Shown piece after piece: positions 48,551-56,326 of a DNA stretch of 64,000 bases. Below the pieces are notes generated by a model. That model searched no databases. It saw only the letters and a program-made list of their open reading frames with translations, and was not told the DNA's origin. The DNA lies in contig JACRBT010000010.1 in NCBI GenBank assembly GCA_016234445.1, forward strand, positions 1-64,000, written 5' to 3'. The stretch's first letter is position 1, and every line of letters begins with the position of its first letter. The position numbers and the translations under genes are program-made. The DNA comes from Chloroflexota bacterium. Lineage in GTDB: Bacteria; Chloroflexota; Dehalococcoidia; Tepidiformales; Tepidiformaceae.

Positions 48551-49774
48551 CTAGAGTTTCGGCGCGGCGGCGACGGCAGGGGCGATCCCCTGTTCGCGGA
48601 GCTTGCTCGACGGGGTCTGGTTGCTGGGGGCGTTGTAGCGGGCGGTGTCGATGTCTTCCAGCTGGATCTCTCCGGCGAGGACGGCGCGCTTCCAGGCCTG
48701 GTGCTCGGGCTCGCGGTCGTGGAATTCGGGCATGACTTCGCGGGCAAAGAGTTCGAGGCTGCTGCAAATGTCCTCGTGGGTGTTCTTGCCGGCCTGGTTG
48801 AGGAGGATGACCTGGTCCACGTTCGAGGCTTCGAACTGCTTGAGGCGGGCGCGGATGGTGGCCGGGGAGCCGATGAGTCCGCTGGTGTTGGAGGCAGCCT
48901 TCTGGCCGGCCGGGGTGTCGCGCCACTGGAGGTACTCTTCCCAGAGGTTGACGGTGCCGGGGACCACGGGGCCGTGGGAGTTGTAGAACATGAGCGAGAA
49001 CTGGAAGAAGGTCCAGCCTTCGGCCTTCTTGCGGGCCTCTTCGTCGGTTGGGGCGCACATGAAGCCGCTGACGACGGCGATCGAGGGGTTGGCTTCGTAT
49101 TCGGCGAGCTTTTCGAGGCGCTTTGTGTAGCTGTTGTAGTAGGCGTTGACCCAGGCGGTCGCCGCTTCGGCGCTGACGAATTGGAAGCCGAGCGCGCCGA
49201 TGCCGCGGCGGCCGGCCATCTCGATCGTGTCGAGCTGGGAACAGGCGACCCAGAGCGGCGGGTGGGGCTTCTGGAGCGGCTTGGGGACGACGTTGCGGAG
49301 GGGGAAGTCGAAGTATTCGCCGTGGTACTCCCAGCCTTCGTCCTTGAACATGGGCATGACGCAGCGGACGGCGTCTTCCCAGACGGCGCGCTTGTCGCGG
49401 AAGCGGCGGTCGAAGGGGTGAAGTTCGGTGACGCTGGAGCCTTCGCCGATGCCGAATTCGACGCGGCCGTTGCTGACGAGGTCGAGCATGGAGACGCGTT
49501 CGGCGACGCGGGCGGGATGGTTTGTGGGGAGCTGGATAATGCCGTGGCCGAGGCGGATGCGCTTCGTCCGCTGGCTGGCGGCGGCGAGGAAGACTTCGGG
49601 CGCGGAGGAGTGGGAGTACTCCTCGAGGAAGTGGTGTTCGACCTCCCAGGCGTAGTCGTAGCCAAGGCGGTCGGCCAGCGCAATCTGGTCGAGGGCGTTT
49701 TGGACGAGGTGGTATTCGGTCTCCTGGGCCCAGGGGCGTGGGAGCTGGAGTTCGTAGAAGATGCCGAACTTCAT
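48551..49774 (-). CDS. LLM-class flavin-dependent monooxygenase (second)
   Basis: ATG 49774 (MKFGIFYELQLPRPWAQETEYH) gives 407 residues. Hallmarks are DYAWEVEHHFLEEYSHSSAPEVF, IRLGHGIIQLPTNHPARVAERVSMLDLVSNGRVEFGIGEG and KPHPPLWVACSQ. It is more like bacterial luciferase-type FMN enzymes with the EHHF signature than the first LLM gene. It uses reduced flavin with O2 on an unknown substrate. It precedes the HxlR-SCP2 gene by 8 bases. Confidence 0.93.
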   Translation of the reverse strand: MKFGIFYELQLPRPWAQETEYHLVQNALDQIALADRLGYDYAWEVEHHFLEEYSHSSAPEVFLAAASQRTKRIRLGHGIIQLPTNHPARVAERVSMLDLVSNGRVEFGIGEGSSVTELHPFDRRFRDKRAVWEDAVRCVMPMFKDEGWEYHGEYFDFPLRNVVPKPLQKPHPPLWVACSQLDTIEMAGRRGIGALGFQFVSAEAATAWVNAYYNSYTKRLEKLAEYEANPSIAVVSGFMCAPTDEEARKKAEGWTFFQFSLMFYNSHGPVVPGTVNLWEEYLQWRDTPAGQKAASNTSGLIGSPATIRARLKQFEASNVDQVILLNQAGKNTHEDICSSLELFAREVMPEFHDREPEHQAWKRAVLAGEIQLEDIDTARYNAPSNQTPSSKLREQGIAPAVAAAPKL

Positions 49775-49856
49775 GGGGGGGCCTCTCGCTGGCCCGGTGG
49801 GCGCCGGGCGGTGGTGGCGCGATTCTACGCGATGGCGGGGGCGGGCGTTGGCGCCG

Positions 49857-50279
49857 TCAGTCGAGGGGGTGGCGCCAGGTGAGTCCGGGGAAGCGGGCGA
49901 AGCCGCGGTCGGCGCTGATCCATTCGCAGCCGGACTCGATCGCGAGGGCGGCGAGGTAGGCGTCGGGGATGTCATTGCCGCGCAAGCCGCGACAGAGGGA
50001 GGCGAAGATGCCCCAATGGCGGCTGCGCGGGGCAATCGGCTTCGCGCGCGGGTGCCGCCGGAGCCGTTCGGCGAACTCCAGCGCTTCGCCGGTCGTGGAG
50101 GGAGTGCGGAACACTCGCGGATTCGTCACCACGCGGAGGAACCCGCTCAAGACGAGTTCGGAGACGCCGAACCCATCACGGTCCTGCAGGAGCCGCGTCA
50201 GCCAGTCGTGGTAGGCAGCATGCTCAGGGAGGTCAGGCCGGAACGCGTAGACCAGGGGGTTCACGTCCGGGAGCTGCAT
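49857..50279 (-). CDS. VapC-type PIN-domain toxin
   Basis: ATG 50279 (MQLPDVNPLVYAFRPDLPEH) gives 140 residues. PIN fold with Asp in LPDVNPLVYAF, Glu in GVSELVLSGFLRV, and the pair NDIPDAYLAALAIESG and WISADRGFARFPGL, completing the acidic metal site. Predicted ribonuclease of a type II toxin-antitoxin pair. It overlaps the VapB gene by 47 bases in another frame, so translation is coupled. Confidence 0.92.
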   Translation of the reverse strand: MQLPDVNPLVYAFRPDLPEHAAYHDWLTRLLQDRDGFGVSELVLSGFLRVVTNPRVFRTPSTTGEALEFAERLRRHPRAKPIAPRSRHWGIFASLCRGLRGNDIPDAYLAALAIESGCEWISADRGFARFPGLTWRHPLD

Positions 50280-50646
50280 CGTCGTCACCCTCCATGATCT
50301 CAAGCAGTGCTGAATTGTCGTCGATGTCGACGCCCTCCGGGAATCCGCCGCCGTCCCACCGAGGGAGGGAGGCCACGCCGGATGCGCCTGAGGCTGCATC
50401 TCCTTCGCCCTCCATGATTTCAAGCAGTGCCGAATTATCGGCGAGGTTGACGCCCGGCAGGAGCCCGCCGCGGGCCGTCGAGACGGGCAGCTCGTAGGCG
50501 GCGCGAGCTTTCTCCGCAGGGGCCGGCTCCGCCAGTGACTTGCGGAGCGCCTCTTCGATGACTGCCGTCAGGGTGCGGCGCGTGCGGACGGCGAGGAGCT
50601 TGGCTTCGATCACGAGGTCGTCGTCGAGGTTGAGGGTGGTACGCAT
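50233..50646 (-). CDS. VapB-type antitoxin with duplicated toxin-binding tail
   Basis: A 137-residue protein. Residues 1-40 (MRTTLNLDDDLVIEAKLLAV, RRTLTAVIEEALRKSL) are the RHH DNA-binding domain. The C-terminal part repeats one segment twice: GLLPGVNLADNSALLEIMEG and then FPEGVDIDDNSALLEIMEG, where ordinary VapB proteins of this family have one. The duplication is also visible in DNA. TAATCT lies 6 bases before the ATG. It binds and inhibits the adjacent VapC and represses the operon. Confidence 0.9.
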   Translation of the reverse strand: MRTTLNLDDDLVIEAKLLAVRTRRTLTAVIEEALRKSLAEPAPAEKARAAYELPVSTARGGLLPGVNLADNSALLEIMEGEGDAASGASGVASLPRWDGGGFPEGVDIDDNSALLEIMEGDDDAAPGREPPGLRVPA

Positions 50647-50737
50647 ACCAGCAGATTAGCAGATCGGCAGCGATCCGCGCCACGGGGAAGTTGGCGGCGG
50701 GCGGCTCTGGTTCGCCGCGGGACGGTATACTCGCGGG

Positions 50738-50956
50738 GTGACGACGGCGAAGCACCCTTTGCGGGCACAGTTCGAGACCGAGCGGCGGCGGGCGGCGTTC
50801 ATGGCCTTCCTCCCGGCGACAGGGGCGGGGATCATCGCCTCCGACACGTGGCTGTCGCCGTGGATGGGCATCCCGGGCGGGCTGGCGCTGGGTGGATTCG
50901 CCTACGGGCTTGTCTGGGCCTACGAGTCGTGGATGTGGCGGCGGCACAATGGCTAG
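50738..50956 (+). CDS. Small membrane protein of unknown function
   Basis: A 72-residue protein starting with GTG 50738. TATACT lies 6 bases before the GTG, so the transcript is probably leaderless. Two hydrophobic stretches ([17 protein letters not shown] and [19 protein letters not shown]) suggest two membrane helices. The gene overlaps the moaC start by 8 bases, making it the first gene of the moaC unit. No family was recognised. Confidence 0.65.
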   Translation: MTTAKHPLRAQFETERRRAAFMAFLPATGAGIIASDTWLSPWMGIPGGLALGGFAYGLVWAYESWMWRRHNG

Positions 50957-51446
50957 CCGCGCGAAACCCGCCGCGGGGGCGCTCTCCCATCTCGACGAAA
51001 AGGGCGCGGCCCGGATGGTCGACGTCTCGGCGAAGGACGACACCGCCCGCGAGGCCGTCGCCGAGGGCTACGTGGCGATGCTCCCGGCGACGCTGGCGCT
51101 GATCCAGGCGGGGGGGCTGCCCAAGGGCGACGTCCTCGCCGTGGCCAGGACGGCCGGGATCATGGGGGCGAAGCGCACGAGCGACCTGGTGCCGATGTGC
51201 CACCCGATCGCGATCACGGGGGTGACCCTGGACCTCGCCCCCGAGGGCGCGGACCGTCTCCGGATCACGGCGACGGTGAAGACGACGGGGAAGACGGGCG
51301 TCGAGATGGAGGCGCTGACGGCGGTCGCGGTCGCGGCGCTGACGGTCTACGACATGTGCAAGGCGGTGGACCGGGGGATGCGGGTCGAGGGCGTGCGGCT
51401 GCTGGAGAAGCGCGGCGGGAAGACGGGCGAGTGGCGGGCGGAGTGA
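50949..51446 (+). CDS. moaC: Cyclic pyranopterin monophosphate synthase
   Basis: ATG 50949 ([21 protein letters not shown]) gives 165 residues, the usual size. It converts the MoaA product to cyclic pyranopterin monophosphate in molybdenum cofactor synthesis. Signatures are [31 protein letters not shown] and [22 protein letters not shown]. Other moa genes are not in the window. trmO follows by 7 bases. Confidence 0.97.
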   Translation: MASRAKPAAGALSHLDEKGAARMVDVSAKDDTAREAVAEGYVAMLPATLALIQAGGLPKGDVLAVARTAGIMGAKRTSDLVPMCHPIAITGVTLDLAPEGADRLRITATVKTTGKTGVEMEALTAVAVAALTVYDMCKAVDRGMRVEGVRLLEKRGGKTGEWRAE

Positions 51447-51453
51447 TGGCGGC

Positions 51454-51933
51454 ATGAGGCTGCCGTGGCGGCGGCGAACCCCGGCGTTCGAACGGCCGGA
51501 GCCCCCGCGGTCGGTGACGCTTGAGGCGGTGGGGTTCGTCCGGAACGCCGTGGCGAAACCGCGGCCGCGCGGCTGGGAGAACGTGGAGAGCGTCATCGAG
51601 ATGCTGCCGGAGCACGAGGCGCGGATGCGGGGGATCGACGGCTACAGCCACCTGCTCGTCGTCTTTTATATGGATGTTGCCGAGGGGGCGCCGGAGAAGC
51701 CGGAGACACTGAAGCTCGCGAGCGGGAACACGTACGGCATCTTCGCCACCCGGAGCCAGCTTCGGCCGAACCACCTGGGGGTGTCCGCGGTGGAGCTGCT
51801 GGCGGTCGAAGGGACGCGGCTGCGAGTGCGGGGGCTGGACGCGATCGACGGGACACCGGTGCTTGACATCAAGCCCTACCTGCCGGAGTACGACGCGGTC
51901 CCGGGGGCGCGGGTGCCGGGCGGTGGCACATAA
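51454..51933 (+). CDS. trmO: TrmO-like tRNA t6A37 methyltransferase (TsaA/YaeB family)
   Basis: A 159-residue protein. The beta-barrel family core is VTLEAVGFVRNAVAKPR, GIDGYSHLLVVFYMD and GIFATRSQLRPNHLGVSAVELLAVEG, with the end IDGTPVLDIKPYLPEYDAV. TrmO methylates the N6-threonylcarbamoyl adenosine of tRNA using SAM. The N-terminus MRLPWRRRTPAFERPEPP is a basic extension. It is shorter than E. coli TrmO, lacking the C-terminal domain, as in many bacteria. It shares an operon with moaC. Confidence 0.92.
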   Translation: MRLPWRRRTPAFERPEPPRSVTLEAVGFVRNAVAKPRPRGWENVESVIEMLPEHEARMRGIDGYSHLLVVFYMDVAEGAPEKPETLKLASGNTYGIFATRSQLRPNHLGVSAVELLAVEGTRLRVRGLDAIDGTPVLDIKPYLPEYDAVPGARVPGGGT

Positions 51934-51959
51934 CGGTGGGAGCCGCCTACTATTGGGGC

Positions 51960-52110
51960 TGACAGTCGAATAGCCAGAGACCGCAGGTCCCGATGCGACG
52001 GCCCACCCGGGCCGGGGAGAATGCCGAAAGGCGCCTGCCGAGGCGGTACCCGGTGCGAACCATCGCGCGTTCGTCCCCTGTGTCCCTGCCTTGGCGGCAG
52101 GGATTTTTCG
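51960..52110 (+). promoter_or_regulatory. Ribosomal protein L10 leader with attenuator hairpin
   Basis: The 203-base gap before rplJ ends in CCCTGCC-ttggc-GGCAGGG followed by ATTTTTCG, an intrinsic terminator hairpin 27 bases before the rplJ ATG. Upstream is a compact GC-rich segment with helices such as CGGCCCACCCGGGCCG. In other bacteria L10-L7/L12 binds such a leader to control its own operon. The match is by position and architecture, not alignment. Confidence 0.65.
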
Positions 52111-52136
52111 TTCCTGGCCCATAGGAGGGAAGCCTC

Positions 52137-52667
52137 ATGCCGACCCCACGCAAGGTCGCGATGCTGGCAGAGATCAAGGACCGCATGGCGCGTGCCTCGA
52201 TCGCCATCAGCGCGGACTACAGTGGCCTTACCGTCGCCCAGATCACGGACCTTCGCCGCGCCCTGCGCCCGGCGAACGTGACCGTGAACGTCGTCAAGAA
52301 CACCATCGCCACGATGGCCGCCGCAGAGGCGGGCCGGCCGGAGATGGCCCAGATCCTCCAGGGGCCGACCGCCCTCGCTATTGGTTTCGGCGACCCGGTT
52401 GCGCCGGTGAAGCTCCTGACCGAGCACCTGCGCGTGAAGCGCATGCAGCTGACCATCCATGGCGGCTGGCTCGAAGGGAAAGTGCTGGACCGCGCCGAGG
52501 TGGAGAGCCTGGCGACGCTGCCATCGAAAGAGCAGCTGGTCGCCGATGTGGTGGGCAAGCTGCAGAGCCCGCTGTACAACTTCGCGGGGCTGCTGCAGAG
52601 CACGATTCGCAACTTCGCCGGGCTTGTGGAAGCGCGCGCGAACCAGCTTGAGGGCAGCGCGGCCTGA
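52137..52667 (+). CDS. rplJ: Ribosomal protein L10
   Basis: A 176-residue protein; ATG 52137 follows GGAGGGAAGC. L10 anchors L7/L12 dimers to the 50S stalk base. Conserved parts are MLAEIKDRMARASIAISADYSGLTVAQITDLRRALR and VVKNTIATMAA, and the C-terminal helix LEGSAA region binds L12. It is preceded by the leader attenuator and followed by rplL after 42 bases. The usual rplK-rplA neighbours upstream and rpoB downstream are absent. Confidence 0.97.
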   Translation: MPTPRKVAMLAEIKDRMARASIAISADYSGLTVAQITDLRRALRPANVTVNVVKNTIATMAAAEAGRPEMAQILQGPTALAIGFGDPVAPVKLLTEHLRVKRMQLTIHGGWLEGKVLDRAEVESLATLPSKEQLVADVVGKLQSPLYNFAGLLQSTIRNFAGLVEARANQLEGSAA

Positions 52668-52709
52668 GCCGCCGGCCTTCGCCACCAGAGAACAACAGGA
52701 GTCCTTACC

Positions 52710-53102
52710 GTGTCCAAGATTGACGACGCCCTGGCCCTTATCGAAGGCATGACCCTGCTCGAACTCCGCGACCTGAACAAGGCGATCGAGGAGAAGTTCG
52801 GGATCACGGCGGCCGCGCCGATGATGATGGCGGCCGGCCCCGCCGCGGGTGGTGGCGCTGCTGCCGCCGCCGAGCCGGAAGAAGAGAAGACGGAGTTCAA
52901 CGTGGTCCTGAAGTCGTTCGGCGACAACAAGATCAACGTGATCAAGGCGATCCGCGAAGTGGTGAGCGGGCTTGGCCTGAAGGAAGCGAAGGACCTCGTT
53001 GAGGCCGCGCCGACGAAGGTCAAGGAAGGCGTGAACAAGGACGAGGCCGCCAGCATCAAGGCGAAGCTGACCGAAGCTGGCGCGACCGTCGACATCGAGT
53101 AA
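52710..53102 (+). CDS. rplL: Ribosomal protein L7/L12
   Basis: A 130-residue protein starting GTG/V at 52710 ([31 protein letters not shown]). The N-terminal dimerisation helices, an Ala/Gly hinge ([19 protein letters not shown]) and the C-terminal domain [38 protein letters not shown] are all present. It binds translation factors. A strong terminator follows. Confidence 0.98.
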   Translation: MSKIDDALALIEGMTLLELRDLNKAIEEKFGITAAAPMMMAAGPAAGGGAAAAAEPEEEKTEFNVVLKSFGDNKINVIKAIREVVSGLGLKEAKDLVEAAPTKVKEGVNKDEAASIKAKLTEAGATVDIE

Positions 53103-53131
53103 TCGGCGTCGGCCGCTGAGCGACGACGATG

Positions 53132-53160
53132 GAGGGCCGGCAGTGATGCCGGCCCTCTTT
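53132..53160 (+). terminator. Intrinsic terminator of rplJL
   Basis: GAGGGCCGGCA-gtga-TGCCGGCCCTC followed by TTT: an 11 bp perfect stem 30 bases after the rplL stop. Confidence 0.92.
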
Positions 53161-53164
53161 GGTG

Positions 53165-53232
53165 TCCAGAAGTGGCGGAGGCTGGCGCGGGGCATGGGTA
53201 GCAGTCGATGCGGCCACGGGGGGCCGCGGCTA
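53165..53232. repeat. REP-like GC-rich stem-loop (one copy)
   Basis: GGAGGCTGGCGCGGGG followed by GATGCGGCC-acgggg-GGCCGCGGCTACC. The CTA at its end (53230-53232) is the TAG stop of the minus-strand amidase gene. Confidence 0.85.
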
Positions 53233-54552
53233 CCTTTCGATGGCGGCGGCGAGGGCGAGGGCGAGGTGGTCTTGCCAGGGTTTGGCGACGATTTGGACGC
53301 CGATGGGGAGGCCTTCGGGGGAGGTGGCGGCGGGGACGACGGCGACGGGGTAGCCGTTGAGGCTGTAAGGGAGCATGTAGAGGTAGGTCGCGCCGTTCAC
53401 GGGCGTCTCGTGGGGTGGGGCGGGGGTTTCGGCGACGGGGCAGATGATGGCGTCGAAGGGTTCGATGAAGCGGAGCATCGATGCGCGGAAGCGGTCCCAT
53501 TCGAAGAGGTTCCGGGCGACGCCGGTGGCGGTCAGGGGCTGCCGTGGGGCGCCGTCGCCGGTGGCGATGCCGGGTTCGGGGCTGGGGAGCCACTCGGTGA
53601 GGGAGGCGGACGAACTGGGCCGCCTCCAGTAGCCGATGGTGATGGGGAGCGATTCTTCGAGGCGCGGGGGCGTGGCGTCGACGACTTCGACCCCGGCGGC
53701 GGCCAGGATGGCGGCGGCGGCGCGGGTGGCGGCAACGGTCTCGACGGTCGGCGACGCGCCCGGCATCTCCGTGTAGACGGCGGCGCGCAGGCCTCGGAGG
53801 TCGACCGTCGACGGGTCGCCCGGGGCGAGCGGCACGACGCTGGCGTCGCGGTAGTCGACGCCGGCGATGACCTTGAGGGCGATGGCGAGGTCGGCGACGC
53901 TCCGGGCCATGGGGCCGATGACGGTGCGGGGGTCGGAGAGGGGGCTGGTGCGGGGGAAGTGGCCGGTGTTCGGGACAAGGCCGAAGGTGGGCTTGAGGGT
54001 GGCGATGCCACAGCAATGGGCGGGCCAGCGAAGGCTGCCGCCGGAGTCGCTCCCGAGGCCGAGCGGCGAACCGAAAGCGGCGATGATCGCGGCTTCGCCG
54101 GCGCTGCTCCCGCCGGGGGTGCGGGTGGGGTCGTGGGGGTTGTTGGCGCGGGGGTAGACGGCGTCGTCGTTGCCCGGTTTGGTCTTCCCGAGGAGGATGG
54201 CGCCGGCCGCCCTCATGCGCGCCACGGCGGTTGCGTCGCGGGCGGGGATGTAGTTGCGGCGCTCTTCGATGCCGGCCGCGCAGGGAAGGTCGTTGGTCTC
54301 GATCCAGTCCTTCACGGTGAAGGGGACGCCGTGGAGCGGGCCGGCGGGCTCACCGCGGGCGAGGCGGGCGTCGGCGGCGCGGGCGTCGGCAGGGGCGCCC
54401 TCGGCCCGGAGCTGGACGACGGCGTGGAGGGCCGGGTTCACGCGCTCGATCTGCGCCAGGTGGGCCTCGACGACGTCGAGCGCGGTGACCTGGCGGTCGC
54501 GGATGAGGCAGGCCAGGCGGTGTGCGGGTTCGGCGACGAGTCCGCCGGGCAT
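53230..54552 (-). CDS. Amidase (amidase-signature family)
   Basis: A 440-residue amidase-signature enzyme. The catalytic Lys lies in LHGVPFTVKDWIETND. The Gly/Ser stretch is RTPGGSSAGEAAIIAAFGSPLGLGSDSGGSLRWPAHCCG, giving the Ser-cisSer-Lys triad. A C-terminal YSLNGYPVAVVPAAT motif follows. It hydrolyses an amide or transfers ammonia from one; without gatB/gatC neighbours it is probably a free amidase rather than GatA. It is in an operon with the nitroreductase-like gene, 12 bases away; the stop comes from a repeat element. Confidence 0.93.
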   Translation of the reverse strand: MPGGLVAEPAHRLACLIRDRQVTALDVVEAHLAQIERVNPALHAVVQLRAEGAPADARAADARLARGEPAGPLHGVPFTVKDWIETNDLPCAAGIEERRNYIPARDATAVARMRAAGAILLGKTKPGNDDAVYPRANNPHDPTRTPGGSSAGEAAIIAAFGSPLGLGSDSGGSLRWPAHCCGIATLKPTFGLVPNTGHFPRTSPLSDPRTVIGPMARSVADLAIALKVIAGVDYRDASVVPLAPGDPSTVDLRGLRAAVYTEMPGASPTVETVAATRAAAAILAAAGVEVVDATPPRLEESLPITIGYWRRPSSSASLTEWLPSPEPGIATGDGAPRQPLTATGVARNLFEWDRFRASMLRFIEPFDAIICPVAETPAPPHETPVNGATYLYMLPYSLNGYPVAVVPAATSPEGLPIGVQIVAKPWQDHLALALAAAIER

Positions 54553-54564
54553 GGTGTGCTCCCC

Positions 54565-55206
54565 CTACCTGTGGTTGCCCCAGGTGTTCCAGTGGGTGAG
54601 TTCGCGCGCGGGCATGCGGCTGGCGGGCTTGAAGTCGTCGCCGGTGAAGTAGGCCACGGGGGTGAGGACGGCCTGGGTGACGTTTTCGGGGATGCCGAGG
54701 AGTTCGGCCGCTTCGCGTTCGTGGACGAGGTGCATGGAGGTCCAGGCGGTGCCGAGGCCGCGGGAGCGGGCGGCGAGCATGAACGACCAGACGGCGGGGA
54801 GGATGGAGCCGTAGTAGCCGGCCTGGGAGCCACGGGCGGGCGGTTTGCCTTCGAGGCAGGCGATGACGAGGGCGGGGGCTTCGTGCATGCGCTCGGCGAG
54901 GTAGGTGGCGGAATCGCGCACTTTCGGCTGCTGCTCGCGGCGGGGGTCGCCTTCGGGATACTCGGCCTGGGGGGTCTGAGCATAGTTTTCGAAGACGCGG
55001 CGGTAGATGTCGCCGAGGGCCTTCTTCTTGGCCGGGTCGGTGACGACGACGAACGACCAGCCCTGGCGGTTGGAGCCGGTGGGGGCCTGGAAGGCGATCT
55101 CGATGCATTCGGCGATGAGGGAGTCGGGGACGGGGCGGGCGAAGTCGAGGCGCTTGCGGACGGCGCGGGTGGTGGTGAGGAGGTGGTCGACGGTTTTCAG
55201 GTCCAA
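54565..55206 (-). CDS. Nitroreductase-family FMN protein
   Basis: A 213-residue protein starting MDLKTVDHLLTTTRAVRKRLDF. FMN-binding patterns are TTTRAVRKRLDFARPVPDSLI and AFQAPTGSNRQGWSFVVVTD; the third segment is ARSRGLGTAWTSMHLVHE. It reduces nitro compounds, quinones or similar with NAD(P)H. It is the first gene of the nitroreductase-amidase pair, a plausible xenobiotic or nitrile/amide utilisation unit. Confidence 0.92.
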   Translation of the reverse strand: MDLKTVDHLLTTTRAVRKRLDFARPVPDSLIAECIEIAFQAPTGSNRQGWSFVVVTDPAKKKALGDIYRRVFENYAQTPQAEYPEGDPRREQQPKVRDSATYLAERMHEAPALVIACLEGKPPARGSQAGYYGSILPAVWSFMLAARSRGLGTAWTSMHLVHEREAAELLGIPENVTQAVLTPVAYFTGDDFKPASRMPARELTHWNTWGNHR

Positions 55207-55534
55207 GTGGTCAGCCTCTGTGGGTGGTGGGTCTGGAGATTAGACCACAGGCCCGGCGAGCCCGCGCGGAGGTGGGGCGAAACCCCGAAAGACAGGTAGA
55301 CGGAGTCCGCGTAGACTGACGCGGGACTGCCGGAGGAGGGGTGTGCGGGGAGTCGTCAATGACTTTGCGCAGCCCGGAATCAGATCAAGTCCGACCGGTA
55401 CCGGATTCGTGGGCCTAACGGCCCCTTTTCTGGATGTTGCCGGGCGGGTAGATTGTGGTGGTTTTCACACACAGCACGCCTCTGCGGGTGGGCAGGAGCC
55501 AGCCCCGAGGGCGAAGCATTAGCAGGGGCTGGCG
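55207..55534. other. Divergent intergenic region ahead of the cytochrome oxidase operon
   Basis: The 328-base stretch carries no supported gene. It contains GGGCC-taac-GGCCC followed by CCTTTT at about 55411-55428, a possible terminator or attenuator on the plus strand, about 110 bases before coxB. No clear -35/-10 was found. Confidence 0.5.
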
Positions 55535-56320
55535 ATGAAGCGACATCTTGTCATAACCGCGATTATCTGGGCCATCCTCACTGCCATCGGCGAGGCGGGC
55601 GCCCTGGCCAACCTTTACCCGACGGTGGGGTCGAGCGAGGCCAAAGACTTCGACGACATCTTCAAGCTCCTGCTGTACATGGGCATCCCGGTGTTCACGT
55701 TCGTGATCGCGGTGCTTATCTACTCGATGCTGGAGTTCCGGACGCGGGGCGAGGGCGCCCCGGACAGCGACGGCCCGCCCTACAAGGGCACCGGGATGGT
55801 CCCGAAGGTGTGGATCCTGGTAACCGGGGTGCTCGCGATCGTGGTGATGATCAACCCGGGGCTGACGGGCCTGGCGAAGCTCCAGGACGACAAGACGGGC
55901 TACGGTTGGGGTTCGGTCGAGGCCGACATCGTGATCAGGGTGACGGGGCAGCAGTTCTCGTGGAACTACGAGTACCTGGACGAGGCGGGCGAGGTCGAGG
56001 CGACGGTCCTGCCGCTGCCGAACAACGAGATCGTGATCCCGAACCACTCGAAGGTGAAGTTCGAAATCAACTCGGTGGACGTGCTCCACTCGTTCTGGAT
56101 CCCCGCCTTCCGGATGAAGATCGACGCGGTCCCGGGGCGGACGACGTTCATCACGGTGGAGCCGAACGTGCTGGGGGACTACGAGACGGACACCGCCTAC
56201 CGGGTGCAGTGCGCGGAGCTCTGCGGGTTGAACCACGCGGACATGCGGACGCGGGTGAGGGTGGTTTCGGAGGACGACTACAAGAGTTGGCTTGAAAGCA
56301 AGAAGGCAGGGGGCAAGTAG
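55535..56320 (+). CDS. coxB: Cytochrome c oxidase subunit II
   Basis: A 261-residue protein with two N-terminal membrane helices (IITAIIWAILTAIGEAGALA and GIPVFTFVIAVLIYSMLEF) and a third hydrophobic stretch near 90 (KVWILVTGVLAIVVMINPG). The exported cupredoxin domain has QQFSWNYEY and the CuA ligands H in DVLHSFWIPAF and CAELCGLNHADM. No fused cytochrome c domain is present. It receives electrons from cytochrome c or a cupredoxin. It is the first gene of a five-gene operon. Confidence 0.96.
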   Translation: MKRHLVITAIIWAILTAIGEAGALANLYPTVGSSEAKDFDDIFKLLLYMGIPVFTFVIAVLIYSMLEFRTRGEGAPDSDGPPYKGTGMVPKVWILVTGVLAIVVMINPGLTGLAKLQDDKTGYGWGSVEADIVIRVTGQQFSWNYEYLDEAGEVEATVLPLPNNEIVIPNHSKVKFEINSVDVLHSFWIPAFRMKIDAVPGRTTFITVEPNVLGDYETDTAYRVQCAELCGLNHADMRTRVRVVSEDDYKSWLESKKAGGK

Positions 56321-56326
56321 GCCGAG

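Noticed and set aside
53143-55299. 718-aa plus-strand ORF
   Set aside because: Gly/Asp/Val-rich, antisense to amidase and nitroreductase, which have complete family motifs; a GC-driven shadow frame.
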